64,000 bases of DNA from Quisquiliibacterium transsilvanicum (GTDB lineage Bacteria; Pseudomonadota; Gammaproteobacteria; Burkholderiales; Burkholderiaceae_E): contig NZ_JACHGB010000002.1 in the NCBI RefSeq assembly GCF_014202215.1, positions 310,001 through 374,000 of the forward strand, given 5' to 3'. The notes under the pieces are model-generated. The model did no database searches, was not told where the DNA came from, and was given only the letters and a program-made list of their open reading frames with translations. Shown one piece after another: positions 10,131 through 18,917 of this stretch (within the stretch, counting starts at the first letter, position 1; each line of letters opens with the position of its first letter). Both the position numbers and the translations under genes were made by a program.

Positions 10131-10531
10131 TGGAGCGCGGCTTCTTCGCAGCGGGCGCGCTGTCCGCGCTGTTCGGGGTCGCTGCCGGCGCCTTCGGGGC
10201 GCATGGGCTGCGGGCCATCGTTGCACCGGACCTGCTCGTCGTCTTCGAGACAGGCGCCCGCTACCAGATGTACCACGCGTTCGCCCTGCTGGCGGTGGCC
10301 GGGGCGGCAACGCGCTGGCCCGGGCCGCGGGTGCGCGCCGCCGGCTGGCTGTTCGTCGCCGGCACGCTGCTGTTCAGCGGCAGCCTCTACCTGCTTGCGC
10401 TGACCGGCGCGCGCGGCCTCGGCGCGGTCACGCCCTTCGGGGGGCTGGCCTTCATCGCCGGCTGGGCCTGCCTCGCGTCGGCGCCCTGGGGCAGGGGGCG
10501 CACCAGGTTTTCACACGAGGAGACGACATGA
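10130..10531 (+). CDS. DUF423 family small membrane protein
   Basis: A 133-residue protein with four hydrophobic segments. The N-terminus MERGFFAAGALSALFGVAAGAFGAHGLR and the following FETGARYQMYHAFALL are characteristic of the DUF423/YgdD (TMEM256) family of unknown function. Its ATG overlaps the MFS stop (TGATG) and its stop overlaps the ATG of the next crotonase (ATGA), so it sits in a tightly coupled operon. Confidence 0.85.
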   Translation: MERGFFAAGALSALFGVAAGAFGAHGLRAIVAPDLLVVFETGARYQMYHAFALLAVAGAATRWPGPRVRAAGWLFVAGTLLFSGSLYLLALTGARGLGAVTPFGGLAFIAGWACLASAPWGRGRTRFSHEETT

Positions 10532-11334
10532 CCCAGGCAGCATCCGACGAAGTCCTGTACGAAGTCAGCGAGCGCGTCGCGACGATCACGCTGAACGCCG
10601 CCCAGCGGATGAACACCATCTCGCGCACGATGCTCGATGCGCTCACCGCCGCGCTGGTGCGTGCCGACGAGGACCGCGAGGTGCGCTGCGTGATCCTCAC
10701 CGGGGCCGGACGCGCCTTCTGTGCCGGCCTGGACGTCACCGCGATGGCGCAGGGCAGGGACACCGGCATCCTGAGCGGCGGCGCGGTGCGGCCCACGCTC
10801 GATCTGCGCAACACCCCGCCCACCGTGCTGCACGCGATGGACAAGCCGGTGATCTGCGCGGTCAATGGCGGGGCTGCCGGTTACGGCATGGACCTCGCGC
10901 TGGGCTGCGACATCCGGATCATGGCCGAGCCGGCCAAGCTCGCCGCGGCCTTCTGCAAGCGCGGCGTGCTGCCCGAGTCCGGCAGCACCTGGCTGCTGCC
11001 GCGGATGATCGGCTGGTCGAAGGCGGCGCAGCTGATCTTCACCGGCCGCACCCTGACGGCGCAGGAGTGCGTCGAATGGGGGCTGGCCTCCGAGGTGGTG
11101 GCCGCCGATGCGCTGGCCGCGCGGGCGCGCGAGCTTGCCCTCGAGATCGCAGCCAACGCCCCGCTGGCCGTCCAGGCCTCCAAGCGGATGATGCGCATGG
11201 GCTGGAACGAGACCTTCCAGGACCATGTCCACCACGTCTACCTGCAGCTGCTGCCGCTGGCGCAGTCCGAGGACACCAAGGAGGGCATGCGCGCGTTCGC
11301 AGAGCGCCGCGAGCCGCGCTTCGAGGGGCGCTGA
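10528..11334 (+). CDS. Enoyl-CoA hydratase/isomerase family protein (second copy)
   Basis: A 268-residue crotonase-fold protein. GRAFCAGLDVTAMAQG and VNGGAAGYGMDLALGCDIRI form the acyl-CoA pocket and oxyanion hole. At the position of the first catalytic Glu of classical hydratases there is Asp (GMDLALGCD), while PESGSTWLLPRMIGW follows the second. It may therefore be a hydratase with altered chemistry or an isomerase. ATGA-overlapped with the DUF423 gene and last in the hemL run. It is only distantly similar to the crotonase at 6.7 kb, so this is not a recent duplication. Confidence 0.85.
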   Translation: MTQAASDEVLYEVSERVATITLNAAQRMNTISRTMLDALTAALVRADEDREVRCVILTGAGRAFCAGLDVTAMAQGRDTGILSGGAVRPTLDLRNTPPTVLHAMDKPVICAVNGGAAGYGMDLALGCDIRIMAEPAKLAAAFCKRGVLPESGSTWLLPRMIGWSKAAQLIFTGRTLTAQECVEWGLASEVVAADALAARARELALEIAANAPLAVQASKRMMRMGWNETFQDHVHHVYLQLLPLAQSEDTKEGMRAFAERREPRFEGR

Positions 11335-11428
11335 GGCGAGGCGACCAGGCCGCCGATCCGGCATGGACGGCGGGCCCGGCCTCGCCGGTCTGCCGTTGTC
11401 CGGCGGGCCCTCCGGCCGGGCGCGGTCC

Positions 11429-12115
11429 TCAGTGCAGGGTTCGGCCGTCGCCCGCAGCGCGGCGCCGGCCGCGGAACACCGTCTGCATCACTCGCGTGGT
11501 GCCGAGAATGATCAGCTGCTGATCGATCACGTGGCCGCTGTCGGCGACGATGTCCAGCGTGGCCTCGGTGCCGCTCGCGTGCAGCGCGCGCAGAGCCTGG
11601 TGGGCGTGCACCACGGGCACCAGGCTGTCGAATTCGCCGTGCAGCAGGTGGACGGTGGCGTCCAGGCGCTCGCCGCTGCGGATCGGGCGCGCCAGCCGCC
11701 CCGCGTAGGCGACGACGATTGCCGCCAGCCCGGGCCGGTTGCGCACCATCTCCAGCGCCACGGTGGCGCCCTGCGAGAAGCCGACCAGCACGGTGCGCTC
11801 CGCATCCACTCCAGTCGACTGCTGCAGCACTGCCACGCGCTGCGCGAGCCGCGCCGCGGCAAGGGCGGCGCGTTCGGCGCGGTCGGCAGCCACCGCCCGG
11901 GTGTCGAACCAGTCGTGGGCGGCGCCTCCCGGGTGGGCCTCCGGGCCCTGCAGGATCGCCGCCTGGGCGCCGGGAAACTTCAGCTGCCAGGCCAGCGCCA
12001 CCGGTGCGAAGGCCTCCGGGCTCGAGCCCGCGCCGTGCAGGAACACGAGCAGGCGCCGCGGGGCCTCGGGGGACATCGGCGGCAGTTCGAGCCAGAGCTG
12101 TTCGCGGTTCTGCAT
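11429..12115 (-). CDS. ypfH: YpfH-type esterase (phospholipase/carboxylesterase family)
   Basis: A 228-residue α/β-hydrolase without signal peptide. The oxyanion strand is LLVFLHGAGSSPEAF, the nucleophile is the Ser of VGFSQGATVALE, the Asp is in HGEFDSLVPV and the His is in DSGHVIDQQL. The stretch TLDIVADSGHVID closely follows E. coli YpfH as I remember it. The natural substrate is unknown; related enzymes cleave short-chain esters. The ATG at 12115 was chosen because upstream frame-open sequence overlaps the Pit transporter gene. It lies about 40 bases downstream of that gene. Confidence 0.83.
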   Translation of the reverse strand: MQNREQLWLELPPMSPEAPRRLLVFLHGAGSSPEAFAPVALAWQLKFPGAQAAILQGPEAHPGGAAHDWFDTRAVAADRAERAALAAARLAQRVAVLQQSTGVDAERTVLVGFSQGATVALEMVRNRPGLAAIVVAYAGRLARPIRSGERLDATVHLLHGEFDSLVPVVHAHQALRALHASGTEATLDIVADSGHVIDQQLIILGTTRVMQTVFRGRRRAAGDGRTLH

Positions 12116-12156
12116 CGATCGGATTCCTCGGCCGTCCAGGCTGTTCCGGAGCTGAT

Positions 12157-13167
12157 CTAGAGGATCCGGGTGCCGATCCACCAGGCGATGGCGGCCATCA
12201 GCGCCGACGCGGGGATCGTGAGCACCCAGGCCCAGACGATGTTGCTGGCCACGCCCCAGCGCACCGCCGAGATCTTCTGCGAGGCTCCGACCCCGACGAT
12301 CGAGCCGGTGATGGTGTGGGTGGTGGAGACCGGGATGCCGAAGGCGGATGCGAGGAAGAGCGTGACCGCGCCGCCGGTCTCGGCGCAGAACCCGCCGACC
12401 GGCTTGAGCTTGGTGATCTTCTGGCCCATGGTCTTGACGATGCGCCAGCCGCCGAACATCGTGCCCGCGGCGATCGCCACGTAGCAGGACACGATGACCC
12501 AGGTCGGCGGCAGCGCGTCCTGGGCCGAGCTGACTCCGGCGGCGATCAGCAGCAGCCAGATGATTCCCATCGTCTTCTGCGCGTCGTTGCTGCCGTGGCC
12601 CAGGCTGTACATCGCCGAGGACAGCAGCTGCAGGCGCCGGAACCAGCGGTCGGTGCCGCGGGGCGTCGCCTTGAAGAATATCCATGACACCGCGATCATC
12701 AGCATCGCGCCGAGCACGAAGCCAAGCAGCGGCGAGACCAGGATGAACACCGCCGTCTTGAGGATGCCGCTGGCCACCAGCGCCCCGGTGCCGGCCTTGG
12801 CGATGGTGGCGCCGATCATGCCGCCGATCAGCGCGTGCGACGAGCTCGACGGGATGCCGTAGTACCAGGTGATCACGTTCCAGGCGATCGCGCCCATCAG
12901 CGCGCCGAAGATCACGTACTGGTCGACCACGGAGGGGTCGACGATGCCCTTGCCGACGGTGCCCGCCACCTTCAGCTGGAAGATGAAGATCGCCACGAAG
13001 TTGAAGAAGGCCGCCCAGACGACTGCCTGGTAGGGCTTGAGCACGCCGGTCGACACCACGGTGGCGATCGAATTCGCCGCGTCGTGGAAGCCGTTCATGA
13101 AGTCGAAGAGCAGCGCCAGTCCGACCAGCATTGCCAGCATCGCGAAGGTGATCTGCAGCTCGCTCAT
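12157..13167 (-). CDS. pit: Low-affinity inorganic phosphate transporter (Pit family)
   Basis: A 336-residue membrane protein with about ten hydrophobic segments, importing phosphate as a metal complex coupled to protons. The two inverted PiT signatures are present: LFDFMNGFHDAANSIATVVSTG near the N-terminus and SLGHGSNDAQKTMGI in the second half. The paired motifs GIPSSSSHALIG and GIPVSTTHTITG are also intact. The length matches single-domain Pit proteins without the cytoplasmic insert of enteric PitA. The DUF47 partner gene is 37 bases upstream in the same direction, a common pairing. Confidence 0.94.
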   Translation of the reverse strand: MSELQITFAMLAMLVGLALLFDFMNGFHDAANSIATVVSTGVLKPYQAVVWAAFFNFVAIFIFQLKVAGTVGKGIVDPSVVDQYVIFGALMGAIAWNVITWYYGIPSSSSHALIGGMIGATIAKAGTGALVASGILKTAVFILVSPLLGFVLGAMLMIAVSWIFFKATPRGTDRWFRRLQLLSSAMYSLGHGSNDAQKTMGIIWLLLIAAGVSSAQDALPPTWVIVSCYVAIAAGTMFGGWRIVKTMGQKITKLKPVGGFCAETGGAVTLFLASAFGIPVSTTHTITGSIVGVGASQKISAVRWGVASNIVWAWVLTIPASALMAAIAWWIGTRIL

Positions 13168-13204
13168 GCGCCCCGTATTCCGCTCGATGTCCGTCTGGGC
13201 GCCG

Positions 13205-13840
13205 TCAGGCGTTCTCGAGCACGACGCTCTCGATGATGTTGGCGACGTCCTCGCACTTGTCCGAGACGGCTTCGAGCAGCTCGTAGATCGCCTTGAGCTT
13301 GATCAGCTGGCGCACGTCGCTCTCGTCGCGGAACAGCCTGGACATCGCCGAGCGCATCACCCGGTCCGCGTCGGACTCGAGCTGGTCGATCTCGCCGCAG
13401 ACCTTCAGGATGGCCTCGGCGTTCTCCATGTCCGAGAGCATGCCCACCGCCGCCTGCACGCGCTCGCAGCACATCTGGTTGAGGTCGGCAAGCTGCTGCG
13501 CCTCCGGGGTGATGCGCTGGAGGTCGTAGAGCATCGCCGACTCCGCCACGTCCTGGATCAGGTCGAGGATGTCGTCCATCCGCGTGATCAGCTGGTGGAT
13601 GCTGTCGCGGTCGAGCGGAGTGATGAAGGTCTTGTGCAGCAGGTGCACCGTCTCGTGCGTGATGCGGTCGGCATTCTTCTCCTCGCGGTCGATCTCGTCG
13701 ATGCCCGCCTGGCGCAACTCCAGATTGGCGTAGTTCGACATCAGCGACGCGAGCGCGCGGCTGCCCGCCGCGATATGGGCGGCGTGCTGGTCGAAGAGGT
13801 TGAAGAACTTGCCCTCGCGGGGCATCAGGCTGCCGAACAT
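13205..13840 (-). CDS. DUF47 family PhoU-like regulator of Pit
   Basis: A 211-residue all-helical cytoplasmic protein of the DUF47/YkaA family, related to PhoU. Recognisable stretches are FFNLFDQHAAHIAAGSRAL, TPLDRDSIHQLITRMDDILDLIQD and KAIYELLEAVSDKCEDVANI, with the E/D-rich metal-binding pattern of PhoU-type bundles. Proteins of this family are encoded next to Pit transporters and are thought to tune or gate them. It is the first gene of the pair with pit. Confidence 0.9.
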   Translation of the reverse strand: MFGSLMPREGKFFNLFDQHAAHIAAGSRALASLMSNYANLELRQAGIDEIDREEKNADRITHETVHLLHKTFITPLDRDSIHQLITRMDDILDLIQDVAESAMLYDLQRITPEAQQLADLNQMCCERVQAAVGMLSDMENAEAILKVCGEIDQLESDADRVMRSAMSRLFRDESDVRQLIKLKAIYELLEAVSDKCEDVANIIESVVLENA

Positions 13841-13924
13841 GAGCGATGTCTCGGGGTTGGACCGTTGAAGGCGGGCGAAGGGTAACAGATATGCACTGAG
13901 AATCGCTGTCGGGGGCGGCTGGAT

Positions 13925-14356
13925 TCAGCCGCGCGCCCGTCGGCGGATGCAGTCCAGGTAGGCTTGTCCGTCGGGCTGCGTACGCTCGCGCTGGGCGCGC
14001 CACACCGTTTCGCCCAGGCATTCCATGATCTCGTGGGCAGCAGCGTGCGCCGAACCGTGCCGATGCGCCAGCGCCTCGTGCGCGGCCCGGATTCCCGTGG
14101 GGTGGTCGATCGACAACTGCTCGGAGATCGCCAGGTGCATCGACAGGTGCAGGAAGGGGTTGGTGCGCCCGGCGTCGCCGCCGTAGTCGGCGGCCAGCGC
14201 GCGCTCCACGTCGGCCAGGTCCTCGTGGTACTCCGGGTGCTCGAGGATCCAGTCGAGCGCCATCGCCTCCAGCGGCGTCAGCACCTCGGCTGCGCGGTGC
14301 TTGCGCCAGGCGCCGCAGAAGAAGCGGCGGACGTCGGCCTGGGAGGGATCGAACAT
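13925..14356 (-). CDS. DUF1841 family protein
   Basis: A 143-residue protein with the betaproteobacterial DUF1841 pattern: MFDPSQADVRRFFCGAWRKH, then LEHPEYHEDL, then TNPFLHLSMHLAISEQLSIDHP and HEIMECLGETVWRAQR. The function is unknown. The His/Glu-rich conserved segments could bind a metal, which is only inference. The start ATG at 14356 is 8 bases after the nth stop, so it is cotranscribed with endonuclease III. Confidence 0.88.
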   Translation of the reverse strand: MFDPSQADVRRFFCGAWRKHRAAEVLTPLEAMALDWILEHPEYHEDLADVERALAADYGGDAGRTNPFLHLSMHLAISEQLSIDHPTGIRAAHEALAHRHGSAHAAAHEIMECLGETVWRAQRERTQPDGQAYLDCIRRRARG

Positions 14357-14364
14357 GGTCTGGC

Positions 14365-15009
14365 TCAGCTCCGGGGTGGCGGGGTCTTGTCGGGGTGCTC
14401 GCAGAGGTCGGCGATCGGGCAGCGCCAGCACTCCGGCCGCCTGGCCTTGCAGATGTAGCGCCCGTGCAGGATCAGCCAGTGGTGCGCGTCGCGCCGGAAC
14501 TCGGCCGGCACGTTGCGCAGCAGCCGCTGCTCGACCTCGAGCGGATTGCGCCCCTGGGCGATGCGCGTGCGGTTCGAGACCCTGAAGATGTGGGTGTCGA
14601 CCGCGATCGTCGGCTCGCCGAAGGCGGTGTTCAGCACCACGTTGGCGGTCTTGCGTCCGACGCCGGGTAATGCCTCGAGGGCTTCGCGCGTGCGCGGCAC
14701 CTCGCCGTCGTGGTGCTCGACCAGCAGACGGCAGGTCTCCACCAGGTGGCGTGCCTTGGACCGATACAGACCAATGGTGCGGATGTACTGCTCCAGGCCC
14801 TCGACGCCGAGCGCCAGGATCGCCGCGGGGGTGCTGGCCACCGGGAACAGGCGCCGTGTGGCCTCGTTGACGCCGCGGTCGGTGGCCTGGGCGGACAGCA
14901 GCACCGCTGCCAGCAGCTCGAATGGCGTGCCGTACTCGAGCTCGGTGGTCGGCTCGGGGTTCAACGCGCGCAGCCGCGCGAAGATCTCGTGGCGCTTGCC
15001 TGCGTTCAT
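14365..15009 (-). CDS. nth: Endonuclease III
   Basis: A 214-residue DNA glycosylase/AP lyase of base excision repair that removes oxidised pyrimidines. The helix-hairpin-helix LPGVGRKTANVVL carries the catalytic Lys and VDTHIFRVSNRT the catalytic Asp. The C-terminal 4Fe-4S cluster uses CKARRPECWRCPIADLC (C-x6-C-x2-C-x5-C). Full length. It lies directly downstream of the RnfB-like gene, echoing the rsx–nth gene order of enterobacteria. Confidence 0.97.
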   Translation of the reverse strand: MNAGKRHEIFARLRALNPEPTTELEYGTPFELLAAVLLSAQATDRGVNEATRRLFPVASTPAAILALGVEGLEQYIRTIGLYRSKARHLVETCRLLVEHHDGEVPRTREALEALPGVGRKTANVVLNTAFGEPTIAVDTHIFRVSNRTRIAQGRNPLEVEQRLLRNVPAEFRRDAHHWLILHGRYICKARRPECWRCPIADLCEHPDKTPPPRS

Positions 15010-15022
15010 TCCGGTGGCGCGC

Positions 15023-15760
15023 TCAGCGGGGTGCGCCAGCCGCGAGGCGCTCGCGCGCGCGGCGCACCGCGGCGTCGATCAGCGCCCGGCGCCGGTCGCC
15101 GTCGAATCGGGCAGGCGCAGCGCCTTTCACAGCCTGGACGCCTGCGGCCGGGCGCTCGCCCTCGTCGGCACGGACGCCTTCGTCCGGCCGGGCGCCCTTG
15201 TCGGCTTGACCCGCGGTGGCCGCCGGAGCCACTGCGTGGCGTTCCAGCCTGCGGTCCTGTTCGATGCTGTCGGACTGCAGTCGCGCGCGGCGGCGCTCGA
15301 AGCGCTCGCGCGCGGCGGCCGCGTCCCCGGCGCTCCAGAGCGTGGCCCGGCGCCTGGGCGGCGCCATCGAGATGCAGTCCACCGGGCAGGCAGGCACGCA
15401 CAGATCGCATCCGCTGCACAGCGCCTCGGCCACGGTGTGCATGCGCCGGGCGGCGCCGATGATCGCGTCAACCGGGCAGGCCGCGATGCACTTGGTGCAG
15501 CCGATGCACAGCGAAGCGTCGATCCGGGCAACCTGCAGCGGACCTTCGCTGCCGCAGTCGGCGTCGAGCGGCGCCGGGACGGCGCCGGTCAGCGCCGCCA
15601 GCTTGGCGATCCCCAGTGCGCCGCCGGGCGGGCAGCGGTTGATCGCAGCCTCGCCGGCGGCGATCGCTTCCGCGTAGGGCCGGCAGCCCTCGTACCCGCA
15701 CTTGGTGCACTGGGTCTGCGGAAGGATCGCGTCGATGCGGTCGGCGAGCGCTCCGGTCAT
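15023..15760 (-). CDS. rsxB: RnfB/RsxB-like ferredoxin protein lacking the membrane anchor
   Basis: A 245-residue iron-sulfur protein. Residues 1–60 form the 4Fe-4S domain [24 protein letters not shown] of RnfB. Residues about 80–140 form two 4Fe-4S ferredoxin motifs, [16 protein letters not shown] and [16 protein letters not shown]. The hydrophobic N-terminal helix of true RnfB is absent, and the tail from about residue 150 is charged, low-complexity and repetitive. No other rnf/rsx genes lie nearby, so it probably works as a soluble electron carrier. It is 13 bases upstream of nth. Confidence 0.9.
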   Translation of the reverse strand: MTGALADRIDAILPQTQCTKCGYEGCRPYAEAIAAGEAAINRCPPGGALGIAKLAALTGAVPAPLDADCGSEGPLQVARIDASLCIGCTKCIAACPVDAIIGAARRMHTVAEALCSGCDLCVPACPVDCISMAPPRRRATLWSAGDAAAARERFERRRARLQSDSIEQDRRLERHAVAPAATAGQADKGARPDEGVRADEGERPAAGVQAVKGAAPARFDGDRRRALIDAAVRRARERLAAGAPR

Positions 15761-15779
15761 GCCTGCAGGGTCGCGGCCC

Positions 15780-17060
15780 TCAGGCTGCCGCGCTCAGGTG
15801 GCGGCCGATCCGCTGCGGGTGCGCGCGGATGAACTCGCCAACCTGCGGACAGATGCTCTCGCGCCAGCGCCGGCCGCTGAAGATGCCGTAGTGACCCACC
15901 CGAGGTGCGGTGAGGTGCTGGCGATGCTCGGCGGGGATGTTGCTGCACAGCGCGTGGGCGGCGCGGGTCTGGCCTGAGCCGGAGATGTCGTCGAGCTCGC
16001 CCTCGATCGTGAACAGCGCGGTGCCCCGGATGTCCTCGGGAGCCACGCGGATGGTGCGGCCCTGGTAGCGCACGTCCCACAGACCGCGGGGCAGCAGGTG
16101 GTCCTGGAAGACCGTGCCGATCGTGTCCAGGTAGTACTCGGCCGGCATGTCGAGCACCGCGTTGTACTCGTCGTAGAACTTGCGGTGCTCCTCGGCATCG
16201 CCGTCGATTCCGCGCACCAGGTCCTGGTAGTAGTCCCAATGGGAGTTCAGGTGGCGGTCCGGGTTCATCGCGACGAAGCCGGCGTGCTGCAGAAAGCCCG
16301 GGTAGACGCGTCTGCCCACCCCTGGATACTTGGCCGGCACCGTGTGGATGACGTTGTTCTCGAACCAGGCGTGGCTGCGGGTCGTGGCCAGGTTGTTGAC
16401 TTCGGTGGGGCTCTCGCGCGTGTCGATCGGCCCGCCCATCATGGTCATGGAGAGCGGCTGGTTGTCGTCCTTGAGCGTGGCCATCAGCGAGACGGCGGCG
16501 AGCACCGGCACCGTGGGCTGGCAGACCGAGAGCAGGTGGACGTCGGGCCCGAGATGCCGGATGAACTCGATCGCATAGCCGATGTAGTCGTCCAGGTGGA
16601 AGGCGCCGTGCGCCATCGGCACCATCCGGGCGTCGATCCAGTCGGTGATGTAGACCTCATGGTCGGGCAGCAGCGCCCGCACGGTATCGCGCAGCAGCGT
16701 GGCATGGTGGCCCGACAGCGGTGCGAACACCAGGATCTTGGGGTCGTCGTGGTGCTGGGAGAGCGCCTTGGGCAGCATGCGGTCGAACTTGAGCAGCCGG
16801 CAGAAGGGCCGCGAGAGTTCGATGCGCTCGGCCACCGTCACTTCCTGGCCCTCGATGACCGTGGTGCGGATGCCGAATTCAGGCTTCTCGTATTCCTTGC
16901 CCAGCCGGTGCAGCAGCTCGAAGCCGGCCGACGCGCGCCGCGCGAATGGCAGCATCGACAAGGGGCTGTAGGGGTTCACGTAGAGCTTGCTCATCGAGCC
17001 CGCCCAATCGGACAGCGGGGTGAGCACGGCCCGTTGGGCTTCGCGCATTTCGTAGAGCAT
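15780..17060 (-). CDS. phaZ: Intracellular polyhydroxyalkanoate depolymerase
   Basis: A 426-residue enzyme that mobilises native PHA granules to hydroxyacids. The active-site Cys of the PhaZ1 family is in [55 protein letters not shown] and the C-terminal [12 protein letters not shown] are strong family stretches. I chose the ATG at 17060 ([15 protein letters not shown]) because it matches the usual family start and follows AGGA by 10 bases; an ATG at 17084 would add eight residues. It sits 20 bases upstream of the RnfB gene and has a plausible own promoter. Confidence 0.95.
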   Translation of the reverse strand: MLYEMREAQRAVLTPLSDWAGSMSKLYVNPYSPLSMLPFARRASAGFELLHRLGKEYEKPEFGIRTTVIEGQEVTVAERIELSRPFCRLLKFDRMLPKALSQHHDDPKILVFAPLSGHHATLLRDTVRALLPDHEVYITDWIDARMVPMAHGAFHLDDYIGYAIEFIRHLGPDVHLLSVCQPTVPVLAAVSLMATLKDDNQPLSMTMMGGPIDTRESPTEVNNLATTRSHAWFENNVIHTVPAKYPGVGRRVYPGFLQHAGFVAMNPDRHLNSHWDYYQDLVRGIDGDAEEHRKFYDEYNAVLDMPAEYYLDTIGTVFQDHLLPRGLWDVRYQGRTIRVAPEDIRGTALFTIEGELDDISGSGQTRAAHALCSNIPAEHRQHLTAPRVGHYGIFSGRRWRESICPQVGEFIRAHPQRIGRHLSAAA

Positions 17061-17106
17061 GGTTCGGAATTCCTGTGATGCCACCGGACTGGCGGATTAA
17101 GCGTTC

Positions 17107-17135
17107 AGTTTACGGCTGCATGACGCGATGCACAA
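17107..17135 (-). promoter_or_regulatory. Predicted σ70 promoter of phaZ
   Basis: On the minus strand a −35 TTGTGC (17130–17135) and −10 TAAACT (17107–17112) are separated by 17 bases, about 45 bases upstream of the phaZ ATG. This is the only good match in the fdxA–phaZ gap. Prediction from sequence only. Confidence 0.4.
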
Positions 17136-17211
17136 TCGGCATCAATCCCGAAGGAAACCTGCGCGATTCAGGGAATTCGGACCCGCTGCGGCGGGCGGAC
17201 CGCAAGGCCGG

Positions 17212-17535
17212 TCAGCGCTGCAGCTGGTCCAGCTTGCTCTTCGCGTCCTTCCAGTCGTCGGCGTCCGGCAGCGGCTCCTTGGTGCGCGTGATGCTGGGCC
17301 ACTCCTTGGCCAGTTCGGCGTTCAGCTCGATGAACTGCTGCTGCGACTTGGGCACATCCTCCTCGGCGACGATCGCCTCCACCGGGCACTCTGGAATGCA
17401 CACCGCACAGTCGATGCACTCGTCCGGATCGATGACGAGCATGTTCGGTCCTTCCCGGAAGCAGTCGACCGGACAGACGTCTACGCAGTCGGTGTACTTG
17501 CAGCGGATGCAGGAGTCGAGAACGACGTGGGTCAT
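17212..17535 (-). CDS. fdxA: 7Fe ferredoxin FdxA
   Basis: A 107-residue ferredoxin with one 3Fe-4S and one 4Fe-4S cluster. The N-terminal motif [18 protein letters not shown] and the second [16 protein letters not shown] match the seven-iron FdxA family, as does the helical tail ending in [15 protein letters not shown]. It carries low-potential electrons in the cytoplasm. Monocistronic by layout: phaZ follows with its own promoter, and the upstream neighbour is divergent. A strong promoter and an inverted repeat precede it. Confidence 0.96.
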   Translation of the reverse strand: MTHVVLDSCIRCKYTDCVDVCPVDCFREGPNMLVIDPDECIDCAVCIPECPVEAIVAEEDVPKSQQQFIELNAELAKEWPSITRTKEPLPDADDWKDAKSKLDQLQR

Positions 17536-17565
17536 GGTGGTAGGTGTCCTTCAGGATTGACGCGG

Positions 17566-17594
17566 ATTCTACCGTGGCGTACCTTTTCGACCAA
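17566..17594 (-). promoter_or_regulatory. Predicted σ70 promoter of fdxA
   Basis: Minus-strand −35 TTGGTC (17589–17594) and −10 TAGAAT (17566–17571) with exactly 17 bases between them, about 30 bases upstream of the fdxA ATG. It is one of the best σ70 matches in this GC-rich window. Confidence 0.55.
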
Positions 17595-17596
17595 TA

Positions 17597-17614
17597 ATGA
17601 AGTAGACACTTCAT
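17597..17614. promoter_or_regulatory. Inverted repeat ATGAAGT-N4-ACTTCAT upstream of fdxA
   Basis: Perfect 7-bp arms with an AGAC spacer, abutting the predicted fdxA −35 box in an AT-rich pocket between divergent fdxA and the ABC-importer gene. Further ACTTCA half-sites follow around 17650–17660. The position suggests binding by a dimeric regulator; its identity is unknown. Confidence 0.45.
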
Positions 17615-17720
17615 AAAACGTTTCGTACGTCCGTAGTACATCCTTCGAACTTCACTTCATCAGCCCGCGGCCCGGTCCACAGCGGCCTGCTCGCCGCCCG
17701 CCCGCCAGAGGACCCCAACG

Positions 17721-18917
17721 ATGAACTTCCGGATCGCCGCGGCGGCGCTGTTCGCCAGCCTCGCGTTTTGCACCTCCGCCGCCGCCCAGGGCACGCTGCG
17801 CATCGGCGAGCTCAACAGCTACAAGGCCCAGCCGGCCTTCCTCGAGCCCTACCGCCAGGGCTGGCAGCTCGCGCTCGAGGAGATCAACGCGGCCGGCGGC
17901 CTGCTCGGCCGCAGGGTCGAGGTGATCTCGCGCGACGACAACGCCAATCCGGGCGACGCGGTCCGCGTCGCCGAGGAACTGGTTTCCCGCGAGCGCGCGT
18001 CACTGATCTTCGGCACTTTCCTGTCCAACACGGGCCTGGCGGTCACCGACTTCGCCCGCCAGCGCAAGGTGCTGTTCCTCGCCGCAGAGCCGCTCACCGA
18101 CAAGATCACCTGGCAGAACGGCAATCGCTACACCTTCAGGCTGCGGCCCTCCACCTACATGCAGGTGGCGATGCTGGTGCCCGAGGCCGCCAAGCTGCGC
18201 AAGAAGCGCTGGGCGATCGTCTATCCCAACTACGAATACGGCCAGTCCGCCGCGGAAACCTTCCGCAAGATGCTCAAGGCGGCACAGCCGGACGTCGAGT
18301 TCGTCGCCGAGCAGGCGCCGGCGCTCGGGCGCATCGACGCCGGCCCGGTCGTGCAGGCGCTCGCCGACGCGAAGCCGGATGCCATCTTCAACGTGCTGTT
18401 CGCGGCGGACCTCGCCAAATTCGTCCGCGAGGGCAATACCCGCGGGCTCTTCAGGGATCGCGCCGTGGTCTCGCTGCTGTCGGGCGAGCCGGAGTACCTC
18501 GATCCGCTGCGCGACGAGGCGCCGATCGGCTGGCTGGTCACCGGCTATCCCTGGTACTCGATCGACACGCCTGCGCACGCGAAGTTCCTCGAGGCCTACC
18601 AGCGCCGCTGGAAGGAGTACCCGCGGCTCGGCTCGGTGGTGGGCTATTCGTCGATGATGTCGATCGCCGCCGCGGTGCGCCGGGCGGGCAGCGTCGACAC
18701 CGAGAAGCTGGTCGAGGCCTTCCGCGGTGTGGAGGTTGACACGCCCTTCGGCCGCGTGTCCTACCGGGCCTCGGATCACCAGGCCACCATGGGCGCCTTC
18801 GTCGGCCGTACCGCACTGAGCGAGGGCCGCGGGGTGATGACCGGATTCCGCTACGTCGACGGCGCAAGCGTGCTGCCCCCGGACGCGGAGGTGCTCAAGC
18901 TGCGCCCGCAGCAGTGA
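17721..18917 (+). CDS. ABC transporter substrate-binding protein, branched-chain amino acid/amide type
   Basis: A 398-residue periplasmic binding protein. A signal peptide (MNFRIAAAALFASLAFCTSAAAQ, cleavage near residue 23) precedes a type I fold of the LivJ/AmiC/UrtA group, with GWQLALEEINAAGGLLGRRVEVISRDDNANPGDAVRVAEEL as the typical opening. The ligand is not predictable; family members bind branched-chain amino acids, amides, urea or aromatic acids. It heads a five-gene run with permease, two ATPases and a TetR regulator. The permease GTG overlaps its stop. Confidence 0.9.
   Translation: MNFRIAAAALFASLAFCTSAAAQGTLRIGELNSYKAQPAFLEPYRQGWQLALEEINAAGGLLGRRVEVISRDDNANPGDAVRVAEELVSRERASLIFGTFLSNTGLAVTDFARQRKVLFLAAEPLTDKITWQNGNRYTFRLRPSTYMQVAMLVPEAAKLRKKRWAIVYPNYEYGQSAAETFRKMLKAAQPDVEFVAEQAPALGRIDAGPVVQALADAKPDAIFNVLFAADLAKFVREGNTRGLFRDRAVVSLLSGEPEYLDPLRDEAPIGWLVTGYPWYSIDTPAHAKFLEAYQRRWKEYPRLGSVVGYSSMMSIAAAVRRAGSVDTEKLVEAFRGVEVDTPFGRVSYRASDHQATMGAFVGRTALSEGRGVMTGFRYVDGASVLPPDAEVLKLRPQQ

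Noticed and set aside
11335-11428. A factor-independent terminator between the convergent crotonase and YpfH genes
   Set aside because: The only matching arms (GCCCGGCC/GGCCGGGC) are over 30 bases apart with no T-run, so the evidence is too weak to annotate.
15023-15760. A complete Rnf/Rsx respiratory complex
   Set aside because: Only the RnfB-like soluble part is present; the neighbours are phaZ and nth, with no rnfA, C, D, G or E.
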